Shown here: piece after piece, positions 1 to 8,083 of the stretch | How the letters are laid out: each line of letters starts with the position of its first letter | Position numbering within the stretch: the stretch's first letter is position 1 | From: Streptomyces sp. NBC_01439 | GTDB lineage: Bacteria; Actinomycetota; Actinomycetes; Streptomycetales; Streptomycetaceae | Direction: 5' to 3' | DNA length: 64,000 nt | Assembly: GCF_036227605.1 (NCBI RefSeq) | Contig: NZ_CP109487.1 | Coordinates: 4,717,501 to 4,781,500 of the forward strand | Program-made: the position numbers and the translations under genes | The notes under the pieces: model-generated | Database searches by the model: none | What the model was told of the DNA's origin: nothing | What the model saw: the letters and a program-made list of their open reading frames with translations, nothing else

Positions 1-2
1 TG

Positions 3-908
3 CCGATCGCCGCGCTGCCCGTACTGACCATGCTGATGGGCGGGGGAGAGGCGATGTCCCGCCCGGCCGCCCGCTCCCTCATCCCCTCGCTGCTGCCCGA
101 CGGGCTGCTGGAGCGCGGCAACGCCCTGGTCGCCGGCGCTCACCGCAGTTCGGCCGTGCTGGGCGCGCTGCTCGGTGTCGCACTGGTGGCCCTCGTGGGT
201 GTGCGTACGGCGCTGGTCCTCGCCGGCCTGGTCTTCGCGCTGGGCGCGCTGACCGTGCTGAACGTGCCGGAAGAGGCGCCTTCCTCCGGCAGCGAGCGCC
301 GTTCGGTGCTCAAGGACGCGGCCCACGGGCTGCGGGAGGTGCGCCGCAGGCCCTGGTCGATGGCCGTGATGTTCACCGTCTGCCTGCACCTGTTCGCCGG
401 GTCCGCGACGGCGCTGACCCTGCTGCCGGTGGTGGCCCGCGAGCACTTCGGCGGCGACGTCGCCTACGGCGTGGTCCTGGCCTCGATGGCCGTCGGCGCG
501 CTCCCGGCGATCGTCGTGGCGGGCCGCTGGCGTCCGAAGGCCCCCGGCACGGTGGCCATGCTGGTGCTCACCGGGTACGCCCTGGTCCCGCTCTCGCTGG
601 CGGGCCCGTTCCCCCTGGCAGGGGTCATCGCCTGCTTCGCGCTGGGCGGTTTCGTCGTGGAACTGTACTTCGTGTACTGGGTGTCCGCGCTGCAACGGGC
701 CTTCCCCGGCGACGTCCTGGGCAAGGTGTTCGCCCTGGACCAGCTCAGCGCCTACGCCCTGCTCCCCCTCGGCTACCTCCTGGTCGGCCCGTTCGTCGGC
801 GCCTTCGGCGCCCGCGCCACCCTGATCGGCGGCGGCGTCCTGGTCGTGGCGTCGAGCCTGTTGTGCCTCGCGGTCCCGGGAGTGGCCCGCCTCGGCGACC
901 GGTCGTGA
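3..908 (+). CDS. MFS transporter, 5' end outside the window
   Basis: The reading frame is open from base 3 to the TGA at 906-908, with no need for the internal ATG at 30, so the gene starts left of the window. The visible 301 residues show about seven to eight hydrophobic helices rich in Ala/Leu/Val/Gly and a basic cytoplasmic loop (around KAPGT), as in the second half of a 12-helix major facilitator. The length fits the last two thirds of a 400-420 residue drug-exporter-like MFS protein. The substrate cannot be read from sequence. The next gene, a TetR-type regulator, overlaps its stop codon, which suggests a transporter-regulator pair. Confidence 0.85.
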   Translation, partial: PIAALPVLTMLMGGGEAMSRPAARSLIPSLLPDGLLERGNALVAGAHRSSAVLGALLGVALVALVGVRTALVLAGLVFALGALTVLNVPEEAPSSGSERRSVLKDAAHGLREVRRRPWSMAVMFTVCLHLFAGSATALTLLPVVAREHFGGDVAYGVVLASMAVGALPAIVVAGRWRPKAPGTVAMLVLTGYALVPLSLAGPFPLAGVIACFALGGFVVELYFVYWVSALQRAFPGDVLGKVFALDQLSAYALLPLGYLLVGPFVGAFGARATLIGGGVLVVASSLLCLAVPGVARLGDRS

Positions 909-1480
909 CATCCGGCGAAGGGGCCCACCGTCCGGGAGGGCCCCGTCGACGCTGGAAGCGACCGGCCGTGCGGATGAGTGCGGACGAGCGACGCGAGATC
1001 CTCGTCCGGGCGGCGGTGGTGGAGTTCGCCAGAGGTGGCTACCACGGCACGTCGACGGAGTCGATCGCCCGGCGGGGCGGTGTCTCACAGCCCTATGTCT
1101 TCCGGTTGTTCCCGACCAAGCAGGTGCTCTTCACCGCTGCCACGGACCGGTGCTTCCGTCGCGTCGCGGAGGTCCTCGTACAGGCGGCCAAAGGCTCGTA
1201 CGGTGTCGAGGCGTTGGCGGCGATGGCCGATGCCTACGCGGGACTGCTCGAGGAACGTGACGTGCTGCTCATGCAGATGCAGGCCTACGTCGTCGCCGCC
1301 TCACCGGAGCAGTCCGCATTCGCGGAGGGCCTGCGTCAGCGCTGGTTCGATCTGTGGGAGCTGGTCCACAGCCGTTCCGGGGCCACGCGGGAGGAGCTCG
1401 ACGCGTTCTTCGGCAGCGCCATGCTGATCAACACGCAAGTGGCGCTCGGAGCGGCGGTCCGGAGCGCGGCGCCCCGCTGA
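905..1480 (+). CDS. TetR/AcrR family transcriptional regulator
   Basis: A one-domain repressor of about 191 residues. The N-terminal helix-turn-helix is clear: ILVRAAVVEFARGGYHGTS, then SIARRGGVSQPYVFRLFPTK, the classic TetR pattern ending in a Tyr/Phe recognition helix. The remainder is a helical ligand-binding domain. GTG at 905 overlaps the MFS stop (GTGA), which favours coupling with the transporter gene. GTG 968 and ATG 974, behind GGAAG at 952-956, are alternative starts that would remove a basic leader. It probably controls the upstream transporter; the ligand is unknown. Confidence 0.85.
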   Translation: MTSGEGAHRPGGPRRRWKRPAVRMSADERREILVRAAVVEFARGGYHGTSTESIARRGGVSQPYVFRLFPTKQVLFTAATDRCFRRVAEVLVQAAKGSYGVEALAAMADAYAGLLEERDVLLMQMQAYVVAASPEQSAFAEGLRQRWFDLWELVHSRSGATREELDAFFGSAMLINTQVALGAAVRSAAPR

Positions 1481-1611
1481 TCGTCCCGCGGCAGCCTTCG
1501 CAGGTCAGATGCAGTGCGCACGCCGAGCACCGAGTGGTTCCCGAGCGTGTGGCGCGGGTTCGATCCCCGTCGTCCCGGCCGGGGCGCGGAGCCGCCGCGG
1601 TGCGGCGGGCA

Positions 1612-2853
1612 TCAGCGGCGGAGGGCTTCCGCCGGCTGGATGCGCGCCGCGCGCCATGCGGGGTAGAGGCCCGCGACGAGGCCCGTCGCCAGTCCGATGG
1701 CCGGTGCCGCTGCCGCCGTCGCCGGGTGGACCACCGGGGTCCAGTCGCGGACCACGGCGACCACCACCACGGTCAGGACGCCCAGGGAGGTGCCGACGAG
1801 GCCGCCCAGCGCGCCGAGTGCGCCGGACTCCGCGAGGAACTGCACCGTGATGTGGCGTCCGCGTGCGCCCAGCGCCCGGCGCAGACCGATTTCCCCCGTG
1901 CGCTCCAGTACGGCGACCAGGGTGGTGTTCGCGATGCCGACGGCGCCGATCACGAGGCAGATGGCCGCCAGGAGGAGGAACAGCCGGTTCAGGTCGTCGC
2001 CGACCTGGCCCCGCAGCGTCTTGGGGTCCGGTGGCGGAATGACCTTGAAGTACTCCGGGTGATCGGGGCGGAGCGCCGTCGGGGCCTCGTGCCCGATCTG
2101 CGGAGCCGCCCCGAGACTGGTCGTGACCAGCATCTTCGCTCCGCCGGAGGTGGGCGTGCCCCAGATGCGTTCCGCCGTGCTGCGCGGTACGACGACCGAC
2201 AGCAGCAGGTCGGCCTTCCGCTCCGTGCCGGCGACGATGCCGATGACGGTGAACGGCCGGTTGCCGATGAAGATCGCCGGGTTGGTCTCCAGTGTGGTGA
2301 TGCCGAGCCGGTCGGCAACTCCCGTCCCGATGACGGCCACCGGCGCCGCTTGATCGGAGGCGTAGGCGTCGTAGAGCCTTCCCTCCGCCAGGCGGGCGCC
2401 CGCCGCGGCGAGCACCCCGGGCGAGGCGGCCACGACGTCCGTGGTGTTCTGGGCTCCGCCGCCCCCGACGACGGCGGAGGAGCGCACCGCCTCCTCCGCC
2501 TCCAGCCTCACCGGCCAGAACACCCCTGCGTGCTCGACCCCGTTGAGCCGCTCGATCCGTGCGTCGGCGTCCGTCGGGAAGGCGAGCCCGGCGAACTCGC
2601 TCTGTTCGTGGCCGATGTCCTCGATGGTCACCTCGGTCGCGCTGAGGGCGTTGAACCGGGTGTCGATCTGTGAGGAGGTGGTGGCGGTCAGTCCGAGGAT
2701 CGCCACGAAGGTGCCCACGCCGAGGACCGTACCGAGGGCGGTCAGAGCGGAGCGACCGGGCCGCTGGAGCATTCCGGCGAGGGACTCGGAGAGCACGTCG
2801 TGCCAGGCGAACACGGAAGGCCGGATGGGGTTCGTACGCCGCGCGCGCCTCAT
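1612..2853 (-). CDS. ABC transporter permease, MacB/FtsX type
   Basis: 413 residues. One transmembrane helix near the N-terminus (ALTALGTVLGVGTFVAILGL, residues about 32-51) is followed by a large extracytoplasmic MacB-type domain (about 55-275). Three C-terminal helices with the FtsX signature follow (VLERTGEIGLRRALGARGRH between helices 2 and 3). The ATG at 2853 overlaps the stop of the ATPase gene (ATGA), so translation is coupled. A longer reading frame to 3051 only runs through the ATPase gene. With the adaptor and ATPase it forms a MacAB-like export system; in a Gram-positive cell the usual proposal is export of a peptide or small molecule, but the substrate is unknown. Confidence 0.93.
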   Translation of the reverse strand: MRRARRTNPIRPSVFAWHDVLSESLAGMLQRPGRSALTALGTVLGVGTFVAILGLTATTSSQIDTRFNALSATEVTIEDIGHEQSEFAGLAFPTDADARIERLNGVEHAGVFWPVRLEAEEAVRSSAVVGGGGAQNTTDVVAASPGVLAAAGARLAEGRLYDAYASDQAAPVAVIGTGVADRLGITTLETNPAIFIGNRPFTVIGIVAGTERKADLLLSVVVPRSTAERIWGTPTSGGAKMLVTTSLGAAPQIGHEAPTALRPDHPEYFKVIPPPDPKTLRGQVGDDLNRLFLLLAAICLVIGAVGIANTTLVAVLERTGEIGLRRALGARGRHITVQFLAESGALGALGGLVGTSLGVLTVVVVAVVRDWTPVVHPATAAAAPAIGLATGLVAGLYPAWRAARIQPAEALRR

Positions 2854-3605
2854 GTGGCCACCTCGGAAGCGACCGGGTCCGAGACGCTCAGCACTCCGTC
2901 TCGAATCGTCACGGTGCGCTTGGCGCGGGCCGCGACGAGCGGATCGTGGGTGATCACCAGCACGGTCATGCCGTCCGCGTGCAGCCTTTCCAACAGGGCG
3001 AGTACGGAGTCGGCGTTCGCCGTGTCGAGGTTTCCGGTCGGTTCGTCGCACAGCAGCAGGGACGGCCGGGTCACCAGCGCCCGTGCGATGGCCACCCGCT
3101 GCCGCTCCCCGCCGGACAGCCTCGTGGGCAGTGAGTCGACGCGGTGGCCGAGACCGACCTGCTCCAGTGCGTGCAGGGCACGGGCGCGCCGCTCCCGCCG
3201 GGGTGTGCCGTCGTAGACCAGGGCGAGCGTCACGTTCTCCAACGCGCTGCGCTGGGGCAGCAGGTGGAAGGACTGGAACACGAACCCGATGCGCAGTCCG
3301 CGCAGCGCAGTGCGGTCGGCGTCCCGGAGGGTGCCGGTGTCTATGCCGTCCAGGAGGTACGTTCCGCCAGTGGGGGCGTCCAGGAGCCCGACGATGTTGA
3401 GGAACGTGGACTTCCCCGACCCCGACGGGCCGACGACGGCCACGAACTCGCCCTGCTCGACGGTCAGGTCACAGGCTCTGAGAGCGGTCACGGGAGGCGG
3501 TCCGGGATAGGTCAGTCCGATCCCGCGGAACTCGATCACCGGCTCGGCCGTCGCCCCGTCGGCGGCTGCGGCCCCGTCGGCCTCGGCGGCCGCGGTCGCG
3601 GTCAC
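2850..3605 (-). CDS. ABC transporter ATP-binding protein (MacB/LolD-like)
   Basis: 251 residues. Walker A is GPSGSGKST, the signature motif LSGGERQRVAIARAL, and Walker B LLLCDEPTGNLD, in the spacing of the LolD/MacB/FtsE subfamily. The first 25 residues are an Ala/Asp-rich leader before the conserved core begins at VIEFRGIGLTYPG. The start ATG at 3605 overlaps the adaptor stop and the gene stop overlaps the permease start, both by 4 bases, so the three genes are a tight operon read leftward. It powers the MacB-like permease. Confidence 0.95.
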   Translation of the reverse strand: MTATAAAEADGAAAADGATAEPVIEFRGIGLTYPGPPPVTALRACDLTVEQGEFVAVVGPSGSGKSTFLNIVGLLDAPTGGTYLLDGIDTGTLRDADRTALRGLRIGFVFQSFHLLPQRSALENVTLALVYDGTPRRERRARALHALEQVGLGHRVDSLPTRLSGGERQRVAIARALVTRPSLLLCDEPTGNLDTANADSVLALLERLHADGMTVLVITHDPLVAARAKRTVTIRDGVLSVSDPVASEVAT

Positions 3606-5086
3606 GGGGAAGCCTTCTCCCGCGGCACTCCGGTGATCACCCGGTCGCCTCCGGTCAACGAACCGTCCGCCACGGGTGTCACGGCCACAAACCCGTCCCC
3701 CGCCGTACCCGTCCGTATCTCCACCCGACGCCGCTCGCCGCTCGCTTCGAGCACGGTCACGGTGGTCCGGCCGTCGGCTCCGGAGCTGATCGCCGTGATC
3801 GGCACGACGAGCGCCTTGCCGTCCGTCGACGCCGCGGTGACCGTGACGCGTACGTCCTGGCCGGTCAGGTCGGCCTTCAACGGCGTGCTGGGAGTGATCT
3901 CCACGAGCCAGCCCGTCGCCCCCTGCCCGCCCGCAGCGGGCACACCCGCCCCGCCCTTCGCCTGTCCGGTCGACGAACCGGCAGTGGAACGCTTGTCCGA
4001 GACGAGCGTGACCTCGCCCTTCGCGGACGTACCGGTCACCTCGGAGTAGATCTCGGCCGCGCGTCCCGGCCGTATGAGGTCCTTCTGGTACTCGGGGACG
4101 TACGCCTGCACCAGGAGCTTGCCGGCGGACAGCGTCATCGCGGTGCCGGTCGCCTCGCCACCGACCTTCGCGGCCACCGAGTCCACCCGGGCCGGGAAGC
4201 TCTGCAGGAACACCACCTCGGCCGCGGGCAGCTTCGGCCCGGCGACCGTCTCGGCGGCGGCGAGCTTCTTCTGTGCCGCGGCCAGGTCCTCCTGCGCCCT
4301 GCGCACGGCCTTGCCGTCGTCACCGCCGGCCGGGCCGGCGGTGGTCGCCCCGGAGCCCGGCTTGGCACCCTGCGTCCGCGCGCCCTGGGCGTCCTCCAGA
4401 GCGCGTTGGGCGGCGGTGACCTGGCTGCGGGCCTCCGCGACCGGGTCGCCTTCGGCACCGTTCGCGGATATCGGGTTGTAGCCCGCCGCCTTGTAGAAGG
4501 AATTGAGTGCGGCCTTCGTACCGGAACCGAAGCTGCCGGCGGCGTCGGGCGCCGACGAGTGACCGAGTGCCCGCAGCGCGTTCTGCAACTGCTTGATGTC
4601 GTCGCCCGTGGCGCCGGGGCTCAGGTCACGGTAGACGGGCAGGCCGCCCTCCAGGGCGAACACGGGTCGCCCGGACACCTCCATCAGGACCTGTCCGGCC
4701 CGCACCGTGTCCCCCGGCCGCACCCCCGTCTTGGTGATCACCGGGCGCGCGGCGCCCTCGCCGGCGGTCACCTGGGGAATCACCTCGACCGTCTGGCCCG
4801 CGACCACTTGGCCGCGGGTGATGACCGATGACGTGAGCACCCGGTTCTCCACGGGCGCGGTCAGCACGTCCGGCCGGGGCGCCGCGGCTTCCGCGGCGAC
4901 CTGCGCGGGCGACTTCACCAGCAGCGCCGCCCCCAGGCCCCCGAGGGTCGTGAGTACCGCACCCGCGGCAACGGCTAGCAGCCATCGGCGCCGGCCCGAT
5001 ACGCCGCTCGAACCCGCTTCGGGCACCGCCGGTTCCAGAAGGTTCGACTGAGCCGCATCCGTCGTGGTGCCACTGTCCTGCGCCAT
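3602..5086 (-). CDS. HlyD/MacA-like adaptor with peptidoglycan-binding domain
   Basis: 494 residues. One N-terminal transmembrane anchor (residues about 34-57, WLLAVAAGAVLTTLGGLGAA) is followed by a barrel/lipoyl-like part. At about residues 150-200 there is a PG_binding_1-type segment (LSPGATGDDIKQLQNALRAL, then GSFGSGTKAALNSFYKAAGY). A coiled-coil hairpin rich in Ala/Gln/Glu follows (VTAAQRALEDAQ, VRRAQEDLAAAQKKLAAAE), then beta-rich C-terminal domains. The layout matches actinobacterial adaptors of MacB-type exporters, where the embedded peptidoglycan domain may dock the pump to the wall. It is the second gene of a four-gene operon, 34 bases after the lipoprotein. Confidence 0.9.
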   Translation of the reverse strand: MAQDSGTTTDAAQSNLLEPAVPEAGSSGVSGRRRWLLAVAAGAVLTTLGGLGAALLVKSPAQVAAEAAAPRPDVLTAPVENRVLTSSVITRGQVVAGQTVEVIPQVTAGEGAARPVITKTGVRPGDTVRAGQVLMEVSGRPVFALEGGLPVYRDLSPGATGDDIKQLQNALRALGHSSAPDAAGSFGSGTKAALNSFYKAAGYNPISANGAEGDPVAEARSQVTAAQRALEDAQGARTQGAKPGSGATTAGPAGGDDGKAVRRAQEDLAAAQKKLAAAETVAGPKLPAAEVVFLQSFPARVDSVAAKVGGEATGTAMTLSAGKLLVQAYVPEYQKDLIRPGRAAEIYSEVTGTSAKGEVTLVSDKRSTAGSSTGQAKGGAGVPAAGGQGATGWLVEITPSTPLKADLTGQDVRVTVTAASTDGKALVVPITAISSGADGRTTVTVLEASGERRRVEIRTGTAGDGFVAVTPVADGSLTGGDRVITGVPREKASP

Positions 5087-5120
5087 CCGTGCCCTTCTTC
5101 GTATGACAGGCGTACGCGGC

Positions 5121-5612
5121 TCAGCCGCCGACCGCGCCGCCGCTCGCGTCCGAGGAGCACTTCCGAGCGGCGAGCTGGAACGTGGCCGTCGCGTACGTCG
5201 GCTGCTCCTCGGCGGTCAACTCGACCACGGCCGTCTTCGGGTCGGGGTCCGGGTAGTTGGGGAAGCCGTTCTCGCGCACGCAGGCGCTGAACTTCTTCGC
5301 CTTGGCCACGGCGTCGGCCGGTGCCGGAGCGGCCGCTTCCCGGCCGGGAAGCAGATCGGCGCACTTCGCCTGCGCCTTGGTCTCGACAGCGGCGTCGTAC
5401 TTGTCCTTGTCCACCCGGAGCTGCCCGTCGTCGCGCTTCTCCAGAGTGACGCCGTTCGCTTCGAGGCACCGGTAGTAGGCCTGCTCCTGGGCGCTCGGCG
5501 GCGGGGACTTCGTGTCCGACGCCTGGCCGGAACCTCCCGAACAACCGGTGACCAGGGCGGAGGCGAGCAGCGCCGCCGCCACGAATCCGGGCACGGCCGG
5601 ACGAACGAGCAT
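5121..5612 (-). CDS. Small Cys-rich lipoprotein leading the ABC exporter operon
   Basis: 163 residues with a lipoprotein signal peptide ending in a lipobox (SALVTGC, Cys at about residue 23). The mature part has two similar Cys motifs (YYRCLEANGVTL and FSACVRENGFPNYPDPDP) and a further Cys pair (AKCADLLPG, ARKCSSDASGG). This C-x-NG-F/V-P pattern is a conserved actinobacterial family without known function that often sits next to HlyD/ABC exporter genes, as here. ATG 5612 is preceded by GGAG at good spacing; the longer frame to 5798 crosses the promoter region. It is probably an accessory protein of the pump. Confidence 0.85.
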   Translation of the reverse strand: MLVRPAVPGFVAAALLASALVTGCSGGSGQASDTKSPPPSAQEQAYYRCLEANGVTLEKRDDGQLRVDKDKYDAAVETKAQAKCADLLPGREAAAPAPADAVAKAKKFSACVRENGFPNYPDPDPKTAVVELTAEEQPTYATATFQLAARKCSSDASGGAVGG

Positions 5613-5725
5613 GGAGACTCCGATGAACGTGAACGGGGTGAGCGGGCACGGGTGCCCCAGCCTCGCCCGGCGGAACCGCCGGAGGCGGAGCAGGCATGAG
5701 TCTGCCGGAGCCTTCCGGGCCGAAT

Positions 5726-5745
5726 GATCGAAGAGTAATTCGATC
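5726..5745. promoter_or_regulatory. Inverted repeat in divergent promoter region
   Basis: GATCGAA and TTCGATC form perfect 7-base arms around a 6-base spacer in the 246-base gap between the leftward lipoprotein/ABC operon and the rightward secreted-protein gene. The position fits an operator for one or both promoters. No particular regulator can be assigned. Confidence 0.4.
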
Positions 5746-5858
5746 GGATCGGCTACGTCTAGCTCCTCAAAACAAGTAGACAGTCGAGTTATGGCCATGC
5801 TCTACTGCGGCTGCTTTCGAGTGATCTTGACCATCAACTCGCAACCAGGGGGCGGAAC

Positions 5859-6275
5859 ATGGACATCAAAAAGACCAAGAGGCGCGTCGCGACACTCGCG
5901 GTGTCGGCAGCCGCGATCAGCGGGCTCGCGCTGAGCACCGCCGCACCGGCATCGGCCTGGACCCAGTACAACGGCAACCTGGAGTCCATGGAGTTCGGCC
6001 TGTACTACAACTCGGGGCAGGGCGGCTGCGTCTTCGACCTCGGCTCTTCCCTGGGCGACTTCGCCGGCCACACGTTCGTGGGCGGCTGCTCGGGCTCGGG
6101 CCAGAAGACGAACGACAACACGGCGTCGTACTGGAGCCGCTCCAGCTCCACCTGGTACGTCTGGACCGACCACTACCAGGAGGGCACGCGCGGCTCGATC
6201 CCCGCCGGTTACAGCGGCAACGCCTCCGACACCTACAAGAACAAGATCTCCTCGGCCTCGTGGATCATCTTCTGA
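5859..6275 (+). CDS. Small secreted protein, peptidase-inhibitor I36-like
   Basis: 138 residues. A Sec signal peptide (basic start, hydrophobic core LAVSAAAISGLALSTAA, cleavage after ASA near residue 33) is followed by about 100 residues with two Cys (GGCVFDLG, VGGCSGSG). The mature part is rich in Tyr, Trp, Ser and Asn. The pattern CVFDLGSSLGDFAG with regular aromatic residues resembles the beta/gamma-crystallin-like I36 inhibitor family of Streptomyces, but the match is by eye only. AGGGGG lies 6 bases before ATG 5859. The 3' end overlaps the next gene by 16 bases. Confidence 0.8.
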   Translation: MDIKKTKRRVATLAVSAAAISGLALSTAAPASAWTQYNGNLESMEFGLYYNSGQGGCVFDLGSSLGDFAGHTFVGGCSGSGQKTNDNTASYWSRSSSTWYVWTDHYQEGTRGSIPAGYSGNASDTYKNKISSASWIIF

Positions 6276-7213
6276 TCCGGCGCCACGTGGCCGCCGTCGG
6301 TGCCGTCCTCGCTCTGGCGGGCTGCTCCGCCACGGGCACGGACGGCACCGCCGGAAACACGGAACCGCCGGTGAGCTCCACTCCCGCCATGCTCAAGACC
6401 GTGGGCATCAGCTTTCCGCTGGACGCCTACGAGGCCACTCCCGAGCAGAGCGACACGCTGACGCGGGCACAGTCCACGCTCACCAGCCAGTGCATGGCGC
6501 AGCTCGGCTTCACGTACCGGGCCCCCGAGCAGCGCATCCCCTCCGCCAACAAGTCGAACGCCCGTGTCTTCGGTCTGTCGGACCCGGACACGGCGGCCCA
6601 GTACGGATACATGAATCCCGGGATGGCCAACGCCCCGGAGCAGCCGAACCCGGGGAGTGCGCTGACCGAGGCGGAGACGCTGGCCCTCAACGGATCGAAC
6701 GACCTGAACCCGGCCGACTTGCCCAAGAATCTGGACGAGGCGCAGAAGTCCGGCGGAAGCAGCGTGAAGTTCAACGGGAAGCCGGTGCCCGTGGGCGGCT
6801 GCGTCCGCGAGTCCTTCCTCAAGCTCTACGCGCGCAAGGCGAACGAGGTGGACATCCTCTTCGTGTTCAACCTCAAGGGCGAGGCCGAATCGAAGACGCG
6901 CGAGGACTCCCGGGTCCGCGCGGGCAACAAGCGCTGGTCGGAATGCATGTCGAAGGTCGGGTACCGGGCCACGGATCCCATGCAGGCGACCAAGGAGCTG
7001 GGTATCGCCGGGACCGAGCTCTCCGGCCCCAAGGCGGTCGCCGCCGCCAAGGCTGACGTGCAGTGCAAGCAGGAGGTCAACCTCGTGGGAGTGCACTACG
7101 CGGTGACGACGGCCTACCAGCGACAGCTGGCCGAGAAGCACGTGGAGACGCTGGCACTGGTCAAGGAGCAGCTGGAGTCCCGTCTGCAGCTGGCTGCTTC
7201 ACTGACGCACTGA
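6260..7213 (+). CDS. Putative lipoprotein of unknown function
   Basis: 317 residues from GTG 6260, which lies inside the 3' end of the secreted-protein gene in another frame. The only useful lipobox (AVLALAGC, Cys about residue 22) needs this start or one very close to it, so the overlap is probably real and the gene is translationally coupled. The mature protein has conserved-looking Cys/Gly motifs (SQCMAQLGFTY, GGCVRES, WSECMSKVGYRA) spaced like the small lipoprotein at 5121-5612, suggesting a distant relationship. A strong hairpin follows the stop. Function unknown. Confidence 0.75.
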   Translation: MDHLLIRRHVAAVGAVLALAGCSATGTDGTAGNTEPPVSSTPAMLKTVGISFPLDAYEATPEQSDTLTRAQSTLTSQCMAQLGFTYRAPEQRIPSANKSNARVFGLSDPDTAAQYGYMNPGMANAPEQPNPGSALTEAETLALNGSNDLNPADLPKNLDEAQKSGGSSVKFNGKPVPVGGCVRESFLKLYARKANEVDILFVFNLKGEAESKTREDSRVRAGNKRWSECMSKVGYRATDPMQATKELGIAGTELSGPKAVAAAKADVQCKQEVNLVGVHYAVTTAYQRQLAEKHVETLALVKEQLESRLQLAASLTH

Positions 7214-7238
7214 GTCGCGCCGGGCGTTCGCGGTGGAG

Positions 7239-7267
7239 GGAGACCCAGGTCGGCGACCTGGGCCTCC
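7239..7267. terminator. Hairpin terminator between convergent genes
   Basis: A 13-base stem with one mismatch (GGAG-A-CCCAGGTC against GACCTGGG-C-CTCC, loop GGC) lies 26 bases after the lipoprotein stop and before the leftward TetR gene ends. It probably acts in both directions. Confidence 0.7.
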
Positions 7268-7329
7268 TTCGTTGCCTGCACCCGGATCAGCGGACGACGG
7301 CGGAAGCGCCGGCCGGTCCGGCCCAGCGG

Positions 7330-7917
7330 TTACTGCGGCCCGCGCAGCCCTGCGACGAGGATCGCGACCAGTTGGCGGGCGTCGTAGCGGGGGTCGCTCT
7401 CGGCCCCGATGCAGAGGTTCCCGATGCCGCGCATGAGCTGGTACGCGGTGAGGCCGGTACGGATCTCGCCCGCGGCGGCGGCCGCCTCGAGCAGTTGCGT
7501 GCACACGGGGACGAGCCGGTCGAGGAAGTGGGCGTGCAGCGCCTCGAAGCCGGCGTTGTCCGCCTGCATCGCAGCGGCGAGGCCGTGCTTGGTGACCAGG
7601 AAGTCGACGAAGAGGTCGACCCACCGTTCGAGTGCGGCGTGCGGTGTGGGGCCGGCCGCCAGCAGGGCCGGGCCCGCTTCGGCGCAGGCGTCGACCTGGT
7701 GGCGGTAGACGGCGATGACGAGGTCCGCCCGGGTGGGGAAGTGCCGGTAGAGCGTGGCCACGCCGACGCCCGCCTTCGCCGCGATGTCGCGTACGGGCGC
7801 TTCCACGCCCGAGGCGACGAAGACCGCCGCGGCCGCGTCCAGCAAGGTCTGCTGGTTGCGCCGGACGTCCTTGCGCTGGGGTCCTGCCGCACTCTCCTGC
7901 CGGCCACTGTCACCCAC
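7330..7917 (-). CDS. TetR/AcrR family regulator
   Basis: 195 residues. The DNA-binding domain occupies residues about 18-65: TLLDAAAAVFVASGVEAPV, IAAKAGVGVATLYRHFPTR. The helical effector domain after it ends in VAILVAGLRGPQ, a common C-terminus of the SCO1712-like TetR group. Two copies of a GGAAC-N3-GTTCC palindrome stand just upstream (7952-7994), so it very likely represses its own transcription. No divergent target gene is present, since the next gene is also leftward; other targets must be elsewhere. Confidence 0.93.
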   Translation of the reverse strand: MGDSGRQESAAGPQRKDVRRNQQTLLDAAAAVFVASGVEAPVRDIAAKAGVGVATLYRHFPTRADLVIAVYRHQVDACAEAGPALLAAGPTPHAALERWVDLFVDFLVTKHGLAAAMQADNAGFEALHAHFLDRLVPVCTQLLEAAAAAGEIRTGLTAYQLMRGIGNLCIGAESDPRYDARQLVAILVAGLRGPQ

Positions 7918-7951
7918 TGCGGCACTCCTTCCACGACGGGCCTTGCAAAGT

Positions 7952-7994
7952 GGAACTACGTTCCGTATCGTTCTTAGCGGAACAATGTTCCGCT
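7952..7994. promoter_or_regulatory. Two tandem operators of the adjacent TetR gene
   Basis: GGAAC-TAC-GTTCC at 7952-7964 and GGAAC-AAT-GTTCC at 7979-7991 share the same core. The second extends to a perfect 19-base palindrome (AGCGGAACA-A-TGTTCCGCT, 7976-7994). The centres are 27 bases apart. They lie 35-77 bases upstream of the leftward TetR start, as expected for autoregulation. Confidence 0.7.
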
Positions 7995-8083
7995 TTGCTC
8001 ATCATGGCAGACCCGGGGACCGCCGTCACGCGCCCCGTGGACACGCGGGCTCCCCGCCGAAGGAACCCCACCGGCTTTCGGCC

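Noticed and set aside
1554..1578. tRNA T-arm-like sequence (GCGGGTTCGATCCCCGT) followed by a possible acceptor strand
   Set aside because: No matching 5' acceptor strand, D-arm or anticodon arm is found in the 80 bases before it. It could be the 3' remnant of a tRNA used as an attachment site, but there is no integrase or second copy in the window to support that.
1354..2673. Long rightward open frame of 439 codons
   Set aside because: It is antisense to the MacB-type permease; its Arg/Gly-rich translation is the usual shadow of GC-rich coding DNA.
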